From: Distichodus sexfasciatus
Taxonomy: Eukaryota > Chordata > Actinopteri > Characiformes > Distichodontidae
NCBI GenBank assembly: GCA_032718565.1
Contig: JAVGVS010000019.1
Location: 1,491,146 to 1,555,145, forward strand
DNA length: 64,000 nucleotides
Reading direction: 5' to 3'
This document shows, in pieces, positions 54,401 through 59,345 of the stretch (position 1 is the first letter of the stretch; each line of letters starts with the position of its first letter). The position numbers were made by a program, and so were the translations under genes. A model generated the notes under the pieces. The model was not told the DNA's origin. It worked only from the letters and a program-made list of their open reading frames with translations, and made no database searches.

Positions 54401-54935
54401 CCTGCGCCTGATTTCCCCCCCAGATAGCTTATTATGCAGCTTCCTAATCAAGCTAATTAACAAAAAACCACACAGGAATTAGTTTCAGGGTGAACTGCCA
54501 GCTCATGTCTACCTTCTCGTCTGGCGTGACCCACTCACGTTGTCCTCCATTTGTCTCACAGAAAGCGGAGATCGCTGTGGCCCCGCTGACCATCACGCTG
54601 GTCCGGGAGGAGGTGATCGACTTCTCCAAGCCCTTTATGAGTTTGGGCATTTCCATCATGATTAAAAAGCCCCAGAAGTCTAAGCCGGGCGTCTTCTCCT
54701 TCCTGGACCCGCTGGCCTATGAGATCTGGATGTGCATCGTGTTCGCCTACATTGGCGTGAGCGTGGTGCTCTTCCTGGTCAGTCGCTTCAGCCCGTACGA
54801 GTGGCACACAGAGGAGCCTGAGGAGGGGACTGATGGTGTGCCCTCCGACCAGCCCCCCAACGAGTTCGGGATCTTTAACAGTCTCTGGTTTTCTCTGGGA
54901 GCCTTCATGCAGCAGGGCTGTGACTTTACACCAAG
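10258..54935 (+). CDS. gria4: AMPA glutamate receptor subunit GluA4 (exons 1-11; 3' part outside window)
   Basis: Pore-forming subunit of a glutamate-gated cation channel in the postsynaptic membrane. Join: 10258-10345, 11806-11964, 32924-33163, 38321-38505, 41166-41219, 42327-42485, 43987-44154, 45173-45277, 45380-45487, 51865-52071, 54562-54935. Total 1847 nt, about 615 residues of a family length near 900. Domains: signal peptide ~1-21; amino-terminal domain ~25-395, with the C84-C331 disulphide pair expected; ligand-binding S1 from ~415, with Tyr442 in YEGYCVDL and Pro499, Thr501, Arg506 in PLTITLVRE as agonist contacts; TM1 ~545-565; pore loop ~592-612, with the Q/R site Gln608 encoded as CAG. 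Subtype GRIA4 rests on stretches such as [28 protein letters not shown] and HTEEPE. Exons 12 onward, with flip/flop, R/G editing site and TM3/TM4, are missing only because the window ends. The a/b paralogue is not decided. Confidence 0.97.
10671..10800. repeat. Compound (CT)n(CA)n microsatellite
   Basis: A CT tract (10671-10728) passes directly into a CA tract with GCA interruptions (10729-10800). Both tracts create long but meaningless open frames on both strands. Confidence 0.92.
10895..11465. repeat. Long imperfect CA-rich cryptic repeat
   Basis: About 570 bases of ACACAC interspersed with ATGCAC, ACATACA and short GC-rich words. From about 11140 there is a loose ~65-base recurrence, with ATACACAGAAATACACTC-like and ATACCCCATGCACA-like segments. 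There is no coding signal despite long open frames on both strands. Confidence 0.8.
11806..11964 (+). CDS. gria4: gria4 exon 2: amino-terminal domain, first lobe
   Basis: 159 nt between CTCTGCAG and GTGAGT. It completes Gly30 and encodes GLFIRNTDQEYTAFRLAIF, then HNTSPN and HVDNIETANSFAVTNA, nearly identical to GluA4. NTS in HNTSPN is an N-glycosylation sequon. It ends one base into the Phe83 codon. Confidence 0.97.
12150..12700. repeat. Minisatellite, unit about 95 bp
   Basis: Five to six diverged copies share the order ACTGCACACTGGGCAGTAAG, then GTGTGTGTTGAGGCTGC, TGATAAGCA, GTGTTAGGTACTGCAGGTG. The ACTGCA..CTGG word recurs near 12316, 12411, 12501 and 12602, spacing 90-101 bases. GT runs inside the units vary in length. 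Confidence 0.8.
13718..14321. mobile_element. MITE with ~30-bp terminal inverted repeats
   Basis: The left end reads GGGCTCCGTACACGCATAGC then GGGTATTTATAAAA. The reverse complement of the right end reads GGTCCCACACACACATAGCT then GGGTATTTATAAAA. The matching inverted termini and 600-bp size indicate a non-autonomous DNA transposon. TA flanks both ends, so a TA target duplication is possible but too short to prove. The 121-codon open frame inside (13958-14323) shows no transposase signature. Confidence 0.75.
14398..14635 (-). mobile_element. tRNA-derived SINE, copy A
   Basis: Read on the minus strand, the head carries an A-box-like and B-box-like pair, with GGTTCGAATCC in the complement of 14588-14598. 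The body then runs through GCCCACTGCTCCTTCACGGA and GTTGTGGTGCACCGTGTG to a tail of CACTCACTTTC repeats. It shares body and tail with the copies at 21958, 23139 and 28924. Confidence 0.75.
15660..15775. repeat. GA-rich microsatellite block
   Basis: Two GA tracts (about 15698-15720 and 15745-15770) are separated by a short unique spacer. Confidence 0.85.
15811..15909. repeat. Compound tetranucleotide microsatellite GGAT-GGAC-AGAC-AGAT
   Basis: Four consecutive blocks of 4-bp units run in order: GGAT, GGAC, AGAC, AGAT. Each neighbouring block differs from the previous by a single transition, which points to stepwise mutation and spread within one array. Confidence 0.93.
16047..16072. repeat. 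(GGGA)n microsatellite
   Basis: About six tandem GGGA units followed by GAAAGAAAGA. Confidence 0.9.
16196..16273. repeat. Compound (CT)n(CA)n microsatellite
   Basis: A CT tract with ACT interruptions runs into a CA tract of about 50 bases with one CGCA interruption. Confidence 0.92.
18201..18399. repeat. Perfect 39-bp inverted repeat including CA/GT tracts
   Basis: The left arm 18201-18239 (AATCATCTTAGAGC followed by CA repeats) is the exact reverse complement of the right arm 18361-18399 (GT repeats followed by GCTCTAAGATGATT). Fourteen or more unique bases per arm mean this is not just CA pairing with GT. Just inside the left arm, TACTTGTGTGTATACACACA begins a second, smaller palindrome ending at AAGTA. 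The ~120-base interior is unique. It may be a hairpin-type MITE or a recent inverted duplication. Confidence 0.85.
18625..18652. repeat. (GA)n microsatellite
   Basis: Simple GA tract of about 24 bases in intron 2. Confidence 0.9.
18846..19079 (-). mobile_element. tRNA-derived SINE with L2-type tail
   Basis: On the minus strand the head GGCAGCACAGTGGCGCAGTG and GGGTTCGATCCCCGG carry A- and B-box-like words of an RNA polymerase III promoter. The body, GGAGTTTGCATACTCTCCCC and GTGGGTTTCCTCCGGGTG, is the tail shared by fish L2/Maui-type LINEs and their SINE partners. It ends in a GTGTGAATGTGAG simple repeat. The copy looks nearly full length. The family name is from memory. Confidence 0.8.
19361..19420. 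repeat. (CT)n(CA)n microsatellite
   Basis: CT run at 19363-19392 followed by CACACATACAGACACACACA. Confidence 0.9.
19764..20200 (+). mobile_element. Non-autonomous DNA transposon, copy 1
   Basis: Begins GGTCAACTGATTATCAGCC with GGGGCCGATATTA, runs through AAGTAGTAGCCAATCACTGC and GCTGAAGCCTTGTTGTCACT, and ends AATTGGTATCGATGTCTGCC. The same blocks occur in the same order in reverse complement at 24937-25261. The CCGAT-rich ends are typical of fish MITEs. No transposase is present and target duplications are not clear. Confidence 0.7.
21958..22230 (+). mobile_element. tRNA-derived SINE, copy B
   Basis: Starts GGTAGCGTAATGGTTAGAG (A-box-like), has a degenerate B box GCTTGAATTCCGG, continues through ACTGCCCACTGCTCCTTCAT and GTTGTGGTGCACTGTGTGC, and ends in CACTTACT tandem repeats. 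It is the plus-oriented and most complete of the related copies here. Confidence 0.8.
23139..23387 (-). mobile_element. tRNA-derived SINE, copy C
   Basis: Minus-oriented relative of copy B. Its tail (AGTGAGTG on the plus strand) is at the left, the body has GTGCACCACAACGGAATG, and the head at the right has GGGATTCGAAC and GATAACCGTTACGC. Confidence 0.78.
24110..24262. repeat. Interspersed fish repeat, TTATCCAGAGCGACTTA type, copy 1
   Basis: Contains the words ACATTTAGAG, AGCAGACGC, AGAGTGACTTAT and GGTCATGCTCAGGGACA, the skeleton of a widespread teleost repeat. An internal AGAGTGACTTATGC duplication is present. Related copies lie at 43705 and 57975. Confidence 0.55.
24656..24935. repeat. Interspersed repeat, CCCATAATGACTAG type, copy 1
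   Basis: Flanked by CA runs. It contains TTTGTGAGGTC, GGCTCCCATAATGACTAG, TTTTAGTTTCTCAAAT, TTTTCTATAAAG and GGGGACCTCTCAAATGTCCC. The same word order is found at 33535-33800 and, decayed, at 5805-5945. It resembles a repeat common in teleost introns. I do not know its class. Confidence 0.65.
24937..25261 (-). mobile_element. Non-autonomous DNA transposon, copy 2
   Basis: Reverse-complement copy of the element at 19764-20200, somewhat shorter. The complement starts GGGTCGACTGATTATCAGGG, includes AAGTAGTAGCCAATCTACGC and GCTGAAGCCTTGTTGTCTCT, and ends near ATCAGTATCGATATCGTCTC. Confidence 0.7.
26808..26815. repeat. 8-bp target duplication, left (CTTTTCAC)
   Basis: CTTTTCAC precedes the hAT-type element at 26816 and is repeated exactly at 28091-28098. 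Confidence 0.88.
26816..28090. mobile_element. hAT-type non-autonomous transposon with nested insertion
   Basis: The left end TAGTGTTGTAGTACCGG and the complement of the right end TAATGTTGTAGTCAAGACC are imperfect inverted termini. An exact 8-bp flanking duplication CTTTTCAC fits the hAT superfamily. The interior is built largely from GGTCTCGACTCGGTCTCGG-like words that recur in tandem near the right end (27912-28065). A second transposon occupies 27244-27771, leaving about 740 bp of the outer element. No transposase is seen. Confidence 0.85.
27244..27771. mobile_element. Nested DNA transposon with TA flanks
   Basis: The left end CCGTATATCTTCTAGTAGTG and the complement of the right end CTGTATATCTTCCAATAGCA form inverted termini. 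Further inside, AACGCCGGGTTT, TAGCCGGTCTCC and TTTAAGCGCCGGTCT recur on both sides. TA lies directly outside both ends (27242-27243, 27772-27773), suggesting a TA target duplication. It lies wholly within the hAT-type element, so it inserted later. Confidence 0.75.
28091..28098. repeat. 8-bp target duplication, right (CTTTTCAC)
   Basis: Exact repeat of 26808-26815. Confidence 0.88.
28924..29042 (+). mobile_element. tRNA-derived SINE, copy D (internally deleted)
   Basis: The head GTTGGTAGCGTAATAGCTAG and ACTACTGAGGTACTCGTGAG join directly to the tail AATGACAAATAATCACTCAC. The central body seen in copies A-C is missing. Confidence 0.7.
30083..30558. mobile_element. Degenerate hAT-like element
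   Basis: The left end TGGGGTTGATGTGGATATCC and the complement of the right end TAGGGATACACAATGATATT are loosely inverted. Flanks CAAATTGT and CAAATTAA agree at six of eight positions. The interior has two related stretches (TTTTGCTTGCCAAAGTTCCA and TTTTGCTCGCGATTGTTCCA), suggesting an internal duplication. Confidence 0.5.
30784..30816. repeat. (GA)n microsatellite
   Basis: GA tract of about 33 bases with one ACAG interruption. Confidence 0.9.
31083..31140. repeat. (GA)n microsatellite, long
   Basis: Nearly pure AG tract of about 56 bases with one AAAG interruption near the start. Confidence 0.93.
31757..31805. repeat. (GA)n microsatellite
   Basis: Pure GA tract of about 46 bases, followed by further purine-rich sequence. 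Confidence 0.93.
32345..32840. repeat. Minisatellite, unit about 30 bp, just upstream of exon 3
   Basis: The best copies are at 32660-32815, with CAATGCACAATGTGAAACAC followed by ACACTACTAC. Decayed units (ACACACTATATAATACACCA, CAATATGAAACAAACAACTA) extend left to about 32345. The array ends about 90 bases before the exon 3 acceptor, outside its pyrimidine tract. Confidence 0.8.
32924..33163 (+). CDS. gria4: gria4 exon 3: amino-terminal domain
   Basis: 240 nt, the same length as in mammalian AMPA receptor genes as I recall them. Acceptor CTCCCCAG, donor GTGAGG. It completes Phe83 and gives [40 protein letters not shown] and VFLYDTDR. Cys84 should pair with Cys331. The [15 protein letters not shown] stretch is diagnostic for GluA4 over GluA1-3. 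Confidence 0.98.
33535..33800. repeat. Interspersed repeat, CCCATAATGACTAG type, copy 2
   Basis: Shares GGCTCCCATAATTACTAG, CTCTTTTAGTTTCCTC, TTTTCTATAAAAG and the following words with 24656-24935, in the same orientation. Confidence 0.65.
36992..37060. repeat. GA-rich microsatellite
   Basis: GAGAGAG with AAAG and ACTG interruptions over about 65 bases in intron 3. Confidence 0.88.
38321..38505 (+). CDS. gria4: gria4 exon 4: amino-terminal domain
   Basis: 185 nt, donor GTAGGA. It completes Gly163 and reads YAILQAIMEKAGQNGWQVSA, ICVENFNDAAYRRLLEDLDR and RQEKKFVIDLEAERLQTILE, ending Q224. The family has Cys in the IDCE motif; here the codon is TTG, Leu213. The rest matches GluA4 closely. Confidence 0.97.
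40284..40318. repeat. (CA)n microsatellite
   Basis: Pure CA tract of about 34 bases. Confidence 0.93.
40432..40755. repeat. 320-base polypurine block
   Basis: Nearly all A and G on the plus strand, with only isolated T and C. It is built from GAGATGAGAGGAAGAA- and AAAAAGAAGGGGGAG-like words, each recurring two or three times. Open frames across it on both strands are composition artefacts. Confidence 0.88.
41166..41219 (+). CDS. gria4: gria4 exon 5: amino-terminal domain
   Basis: A 54-nt micro-exon between CTTGCAG and GTGAGT. It encodes AVSVGKHVKGYHYIIANL (residues 225-242), matching GluA4 except that the first residue is Ala where mammals have Ile. Family genes have the same small exon. 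Confidence 0.98.
41249..41286. repeat. (GT)n(GA)n compound microsatellite
   Basis: GT run passes into a GA run immediately downstream of exon 5. Confidence 0.92.
41630..41960. repeat. Degenerate AACCCAGTCTAA-type simple sequence
   Basis: Repeated TAACCCAG, CTAACCTACCCAA and TTAGTCTAA-like words over about 330 bases, without a strict period. Confidence 0.55.
42327..42485 (+). CDS. gria4: gria4 exon 6: amino-terminal domain
   Basis: 159 nt, donor GTATGC. It reads GFKDISLERFMHGGANVTGF, QLVDFSKPMVIKLMQRWNKL and DQREYPGSESPPK (residues 243-295), very close to GluA4 and unlike GluA1/2 in GFKDISLERF. NVT is a glycosylation sequon. Confidence 0.98.
42870..43020 (-). mobile_element. Decayed tRNA-derived SINE, possible copy E
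   Basis: AAGTGAGTGTGAACACACTA, ACCTCTGCGTTTAACCCG and CTCAAGGGTATCACAGTACC follow the order of the minus-oriented SINE copies at 14398 and 23139, but the head is lost. Confidence 0.45.
43700..43890. repeat. Interspersed fish repeat, TTATCCAGAGCGACTTA type, copy 2
   Basis: ACATTTACAGCATTTAGCAG, CTCTTATCCAGAGCCA, AAGGGTCTTGCTCAG and GATTTGAACCCATGACCTC are the standard blocks of a teleost repeat ending in a tRNA-like GATTTGAACCC. This is the best of three copies in the window. Confidence 0.65.
43987..44154 (+). CDS. gria4: gria4 exon 7: amino-terminal domain
   Basis: 168 nt, the family length. It reads YTSSLTYDAVLVMAEAFRNL, RQQRIDISRRGNAGDCLANP and NQGIDMERTLKQ (residues 296-351). Cys331 is the expected disulphide partner of Cys84. 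The donor is CAG/GTGGAT, weaker than consensus. Its last 15 bases and the donor are repeated, almost unchanged, in the tandem array that starts immediately downstream. Confidence 0.97.
44143..44885. repeat. Minisatellite seeded by the exon 7 splice junction
   Basis: From 44155 the intron consists of exact 22-bp units (44155, 44177, 44199, 44221, 44243, 44265, 44287, 44309, 44331). The first two end CACACCTTAAAGCAG, equal to the end of exon 7 at 14 of 15 bases, and in both the following unit starts GTGGA or GTTGA as the donor does. From about 44440 the units change to a ~60-bp dimer with CCTTAAAACGGGCACACAGT and CCTTAAAATGGGCACACTGT. Confidence 0.92.
44155..45172 (+). other. gria4: gria4 intron 7
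   Basis: 1-kb intron (GTGGAT ... TGTGTAG). About three quarters of it is the minisatellite described at 44143-44885. The acceptor is preceded by a GT run rather than a pyrimidine tract. Confidence 0.9.
45173..45277 (+). CDS. gria4: gria4 exon 8: end of amino-terminal domain
   Basis: 105 nt, the family length. It reads VRIQGLTGNIQFDHYGRRVN, YTMDVFELRSNGPQK (residues 352-386), a close GluA4 match. The reading ends at AAG before GCGAGC, so the donor is GC rather than GT. The phase and the next exon fit only this boundary. Confidence 0.96.
45278..45379 (+). other. gria4: gria4 intron 8: 102-bp GC-AG intron
   Basis: Begins GCGAGC after AAG and ends CCCTCAG. It is 102 bp, a multiple of three, but reading through gives a TGA within ten codons, so it must be removed. 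GC donors are used by about one percent of vertebrate introns. Confidence 0.93.
45380..45487 (+). CDS. gria4: gria4 exon 9: linker to the ligand-binding domain
   Basis: 108 nt, donor GTAATG. It reads IGYWNDIDKLVLVQNELAGG, NGSAMENRTVIVTTIM (residues 387-422). Two glycosylation sequons, NGS and NRT, occur here. Reading through the donor gives Val-Met then TAG. Confidence 0.97.
45652..45657 (+). promoter_or_regulatory. AATAAA hexamer downstream of exon 9
   Basis: Canonical polyadenylation hexamer 165 bases into intron 9, shortly after an in-frame stop reached by reading through exon 9. Such hexamers are common by chance in AT-rich introns, so use is unproven. Confidence 0.3.
46440..47445. repeat. 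Degenerate tandem array, unit about 44 bp
   Basis: Words like GGAGTTGAAGCCTTAACTCT, GCAGGTCTGTAGATTTCT and ATCTCCAGGA return about every 44 bases, for example near 46555, 46600, 46645, 46740, 46920 and 47340. The unit resembles fish hAT MITE termini (TAAACTCTGCAGG...CTCCAGGA). Confidence 0.6.
48381..48443. repeat. (GT)n(GA)n microsatellite, long
   Basis: GT tract of about 53 bases passing into GA. A shorter GT tract lies at 48264-48291. Confidence 0.93.
51225..51265. mobile_element. Possible Tc1-type transposon end fragment
   Basis: TACCAGTCAAAAGTCTGGAC followed by ACTCCTGGTTGAATG resembles a terminal repeat word of Tc1-like fish transposons. No partner end is found nearby. Confidence 0.3.
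51865..52071 (+). CDS. gria4: gria4 exon 10: ligand-binding domain S1
   Basis: 207 nt, the family length, acceptor TTTTTAG, donor GTACGA. It reads [40 protein letters not shown] and [20 protein letters not shown] (residues 423-491). Tyr442 of YEGYC lines the glutamate site. The EGPYVM start differs from the usual ESPYVM or EDPYVM, and Trp433 stands where GluA4 has His. Confidence 0.98.
52072..54561 (+). other. gria4: gria4 intron 10
   Basis: 2.5-kb intron (GTACGA ... CTCACAG). At 53540-53890 AACTCCACCC-like and CCGCAGTACCTCCGTC-like words recur three or four times over about 100-base spacings, probably an old tandem duplication. A GA tract lies at 54244-54262. The rest has no recognisable feature. 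Confidence 0.88.
54562..54935 (+). CDS. gria4: gria4 exon 11: S1 end, TM1 and pore loop
   Basis: 374 nt, acceptor CTCACAG, donor GTAGGG. It starts KAEIAVAPLTITLVREEVID with agonist contacts Pro499, Thr501 and Arg506. SFLDPLAYEIWMCIVFAYIG leads into TM1 (~545-565). The HTEEPEEGTDGVPSDQPPNE loop is one residue longer than mammalian GluA4. The pore helix NSLWFSLGAFMQQGCD follows. The Q/R site Gln608 is CAG at 54910-54912, unedited in the genome. The filter then reads CDFTPR where AMPA subunits have CDISPR. The exon ends two bases into the Arg codon. Confidence 0.98.
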
Positions 54936-55007
54936 GTAGGGCCACCTCGGCGTTGGGAGGGTTACTTTTAAAATGCATCAAACTATACATTATTTACAAA
55001 ATACATG

Positions 55008-55015
55008 CCCTAAAA
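55008..55015. repeat. 8-bp target duplication, left (CCCTAAAA)
   Basis: CCCTAAAA directly precedes the MITE and is repeated exactly at 55190-55197. Confidence 0.95.
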
Positions 55016-55189
55016 CAGGAGTATTCAATTCCAGTCCTGGAGGGCCAAAATCCTGCAGGTTTTCCATCCTACCTGATCAGTCTTTTCTGGTGGTTATCTA
55101 CCCAAGACCAGGTGTGAATGTTCTGAAATCCAGTAGGATGGAAAACCTGCTGGATACTGGCCCTCCAGGACCGGAATTGAATACCCCTG
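55016..55189. mobile_element. hAT MITE with long terminal inverted repeats
   Basis: 174 bp. The left end is CAGGAGTATTCAATTCCAGT then CCTGGAGGGCC. The complement of the right end is CAGGGGTATTCAATTCCGGT then CCTGGAGGGCC. Inside, AGGTTTTCCATCCTAC also appears inverted. With the perfect 8-bp flanking duplication this is a well-preserved hAT-type MITE. Confidence 0.93.
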
Positions 55190-55197
55190 CCCTAAAA
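55190..55197. repeat. 8-bp target duplication, right (CCCTAAAA)
   Basis: Exact repeat of 55008-55015. Confidence 0.95.
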
Positions 55198-55516
55198 TGA
55201 CATTTATAACTTATGTCATAGCAACTGGCGAAACTAGCCAAATGTATGAAAATTTCCCTGAATCTATATTAACATTTGCAATAGAAGAAGACTATAAGTG
55301 TAAGTGTAAACTCAAAAGATGCCTGTTCATTGTCCTGTGTAATCACTGCCGTAAAGCCATGTCCTGAAACCGTTTTGCTAGCCAAGTGGCATCATTAGGC
55401 TACACATTTCAGCAGGAGCAAGCAGGCACATGACCAAAATCAAAAAATTGAAACATGTAAACAGTTTTTGGAGCAGCACTACACATGAGTACCAGTAGCA
55501 GTAGCTTAGTCACTTA

Positions 55517-55593
55517 GGCTCTGCGGTGCAATGGATAGTGCATTGGACTTCCAGGTCATTCAAAGGTTGTGGGTTTGAGTCCCACCAGAGTCA
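55517..55593 (+). pseudogene. tRNA-Arg(UCU)-like pseudogene
   Basis: The cloverleaf can be folded: acceptor GGCTCTG with CAGAGTC, D stem GTGC/GTGC using G-U pairs, anticodon stem TTGGA/TTCAA, T stem GTGGG/CCCAC. The sequence follows vertebrate tRNA-Arg(UCU). The anticodon position reads TCC, the loop has about four extra bases (perhaps the remnant of the small intron this tRNA carries) and the B box has TTTGAGT instead of TTCGAGT. These changes point to a pseudogene or SINE head rather than a working tRNA. Confidence 0.75.
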
Positions 55594-57974
55594 CAGGTTT
55601 GCTGGCATGGCTTGTCATTTTGAGCAGTTGCAATCTGTTTCAGTCTTTTCTCTTTTTTTATTCTTTCTTAAACGTGAATTCCTACCTGAATTATCTAGAC
55701 TCAACTGCATTCCTATCCTGAGTGTGTAGTGGTAGCTCCATTACCTTGAGTTAGAGTTAGCATATAGGCTAGTTGATAGTTCATTTCAAAGGCTTCTGGG
55801 AAACAAAATTGCCATATTTTAATTTGAGAGTGAATAAACATGTGAAATAATTAAATCCCTTCTTACAATCTACTAATATTGAATGTATTTGAATTACCAT
55901 CTATTTAAATTGTAAGTATCAAAATACAGTTGCTCATATTTTCTGTTCTATATATGTAATGCTGTTACATGTATTCTGCAGCTCCCCCACAATGCACATG
56001 CATATTATTATGTTTGGTACTATCTAAATCTAAAATGTATTTTCCCATTTTTGTGTATTGATTGAAGTAATGATTGGTGCAAAGATAGCTGTCAGAAACA
56101 GAAAATCTCCCCCTGGAGTCACAGGCGAAAGTTGCCCTTCTTCCGACCTTGTTTTGTGGCAGAAAAGCGTCTTGAATCTCGATTCTTTGCACACTGATTT
56201 AAAGACTCCCTGGGAACTGAGGCACAATATAAAGTTCCACTTTTGCAACATGTTTCTGGCAGGGAGACAGAAGCGCGCTGGGTGCAGTCCTCTCAGCCAT
56301 CTCACATCTTATCAAACTTTAATCCAGCCTGGGCTGGGCCACAACACTAGGCTTTATTTTTAGAATATGTATAAGAATACAGCATTTCATTATTGATAGT
56401 CTGAGGATGCAACTACTTAAAAGATTCATGGACAACGTCCAGGGAAAGTTAGCAGTCTGAATTGAAGAAATTACCAAATCTTGTGGAGGAGGGAGAGAGG
56501 GAGGGAGAGAGAGATGGAAGAATGCATGATGTAAGCATGCAATTGTAGGTCAGAGAGGCTTGATCCAGTGCGATGTGGGGAGACTCGAAAAACACTTTGC
56601 AGGCAGCCAGCATCACACACACACACACGAACACTCATGCAGTGGGTAATTGTGCTGCTTTAACTCTGGCATGTTTTAACACCTTGTCTCATCAAAGCTT
56701 CATGTTCTGCTCGGGAAAACCCCACTCAGCAGAACGCCAGCTTGGTGGTATGTGCGTATGTGTGTGTGTGTGTGTGTGTAAATATCTTTCATTCAGCTCC
56801 TTGACACGAACACGCTCCCTCTAATAACAGGGTTTGAGGTGTTTGTCTTTCTTTCTGTGCCTGCAGAAATGGATCTTGTGGTTTATGCTTTTCATTATAT
56901 TACATTCAGTAATATTCAGTTCTCCTGCATGATTTGTAGAAACAGGGATTACTGCATCACACAGGGCTAATGCAGAGCATATTCTTAAAACAAACTTTAA
57001 TTATGTTTCATACACACTCCCATTTTTTGTATTTTAATACCAAAATACATTTGTGTCTTTCCAAAGAGGTTCAGCAGTTACACATACAGTAAAATATTTG
57101 ACAAAAATAATGTGTAGAGTTAGGACAAGGCAGAACCGAACAAATTTTTACTAAATTAATCAGGTTTTTGAAATGCAAACACATCTGCAAACGAATCATT
57201 TTACTTTGCTGGAAGATTTTTTTTATTTTAGCTCCTGTGCCCCCAAAAATGAACTCAGACTTGGAAATTGATATTCGTGTTTATCATCAACCGGTCAACA
57301 TCTTGACACATAAGGATTACCACATGGGGAAAGATTGTGGAAATTATGAGATTTGCCACCCTCTGCGAGTAACAGTAACCGATCATTTGTTTGTCTGCCT
57401 CATTAATAGAGATGTAGTCATATCTTTATATTCCATCTTTTATAAACATGGCCAACTTACACTCATAGTAGCTAGTACTGAGTACGCTGTTCCACAATCC
57501 AGTGTGTACAATTTAATAATTAGCTAGATAAACCAAATGTCAGAAAGTATCCATAGGATGCTGAGAGTTTTGGTTAGCTAACAAGTACTGTAGCTAGTTA
57601 GACTACTGTAGCTACTGTAGAGTTTTATGTGTCAGTGGTGTTCAGTCTTTCCTCAGTAGAGGTCATGCTTGTCAGTTGCTTGTGTTGTTGAGGTTTTACA
57701 ATTGCTCACTTCAGGTAGATGTTTCTCAATACTATCACTAATACAAAATATTGATTTAGAAATTTGTGACTGTAGCAATATGCCTTTGCCTCAGTATCGA
57801 TTCCGCCCATATCACATGTAATTTCCTGAAGAATACACTCTGTTATCCCCTTGCTAGGAGCAGCAGCGATAGTGGAAACGAAATGACTAGTATAGAGTGT
57901 GGAGTGGAAATTGGCCTGAGGCCCTGTGTGAACATGATTTTTACAGTGGTCTTTTCACCTACATGTGTCCTAGC

Positions 57975-58145
57975 AGCATTTATCAGATGCTTCTATCCAT
58001 AGCATCTTATTTTCTAATTTCAGAGACAGAATTTCTCTGGATCAAATGGGGTTAACGGTCTTGTTTAGTGGTACAATATACAATTAGTTCTGGAGGTGGA
58101 ATACAGCCAGACTCAAATGACCTACCACTCGGTATATAAGCCACC
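57975..58145. repeat. Interspersed fish repeat, TTATCCAGAGCGACTTA type, copy 3 (decayed)
   Basis: AGCAGCATTTATCAGATGCT, TCTATCCATAGCATCTTA, GGTTAACGGTCTTG and CCAGACTCAAATGACCTACC keep the order of the copy at 43700 with many changes. Confidence 0.45.
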
Positions 58146-58489
58146 TGCGTCCTATACATTCAGCCTATTCAGTCAACGAGACAAGTAGTGTGACAGTGTT
58201 TTTTAATAGTGATTTCAGAAACAATGTACAATAATTTGCCATAATTGAGTAGTACACATCTGCCTTGATGGAATGCAGGTAGCCATATAGTTCCCTCTTT
58301 TTAAATCAAAAGTGGGATAATGCATTTATTGTTATTTAACATGACATCATAGAAATGTGACATTTTGCACATCAAGACTGCATCACTTTTAGCACCTGAT
58401 TATTCATGTTTTATTGGTGTTACATTTTTCCTACTTTTGTTTTAAGATGTCTGTTTATGTGCAGATATACGTCAATATGATGAATTATT

Positions 58490-59345
58490 TTTAAGGAGGT
58501 TTAGGTATGTTTAAGTGGCGTTTGTGTATCTTGTCAGATATGTAAAATAATGCAGGTGTGTGTCAGTGTGATTAGATGAGTATCGGTGAGGCTAGAGATG
58601 TATTTGTGGGATTGTGAGAGATATGTATCAGCAGGGTCAGATGTGAGAGAGTTGGGTTAGATGTATATCACTGGTGTTAGAAATGTGCAAGTGGGGTTAA
58701 ATGTTTGTTGATGAGGTTAGACATTCAAAAGGACGACCACTGTGTCAGTGTGTAAGCCAGGAATGGGCAATTTCATACACAGATGGCTGGGGTACTGGAG
58801 GTTTTCCAATATATATGGCTTTACAACATTCACACATGGAAACAGGTAGATATTCACCAGAAGGGGCTCAAAAGTTAGGATGGAAAACCTCCAGAATTCC
58901 TGCCCTCCAGGAATGGAATAGCTAATCCCTGATGTAAACTGTGTCCGTGTGTTAGAATAGTCAGATCATTTTGAGTTAGGTTAGATGTTTATCAAAGGGA
59001 CTGGGTATTAATAGGATTATGTGTGTTTGTGTGAGATGTGTTTTGGTGAGATTGTATGTGTGACAGTGGGGTTAGATGTGTAAAAGTGGGGTTGGACATA
59101 TACAAGTGGAGGTAGATGTGAATCATAGGGTTATATGTGTGTAGTATGTATTTGGCCAGGGGTTTGATGTGTTATTGTATCATTGTGTTAGATGTGTGTC
59201 AGTGTGTAGTATAAGTTTTGTTTGGGGTTTGATTTCATTTGAGTTAGATATGCGTCAGTGGGATTGGATGTGTATAAGAGAGGTTGGACACATATAAGTT
59301 GAGTTAGATGTGTTGTGGTTGGGGGGTTGATGTGTGTCAGTGAAA
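58490..59345. repeat. Degenerate GTTAGATGTGTATCAGTGGG minisatellite
   Basis: Units of about 22 bases (GTTAGATGTGTATCAGTGG and variants) run from about 58490 to 59345. They are interrupted by a MITE at 58758-58931. One or two similar units reappear at 60505-60560, so the array was probably split by later insertions between 59350 and 60500. Confidence 0.75.
58758..58931. mobile_element. Decayed hAT MITE inside the minisatellite
   Basis: 174 bp, same length and layout as the MITE at 55016. The left end is CAGGAATGGGCAATTTC. The complement of the right end is CAGGGATTAGCTATTCC then CTGGAGGGCAG. AGGTTTTCCA occurs in both arms. Flanks GTGTAAGC and ATGTAAAC match at six of eight bases. Older than the copy at 55016. 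Confidence 0.7.

Noticed and set aside
54556..54990. 144-codon minus-strand open frame over exon 11
   Set aside because: It is the antisense shadow of the highly conserved gria4 exon 11.
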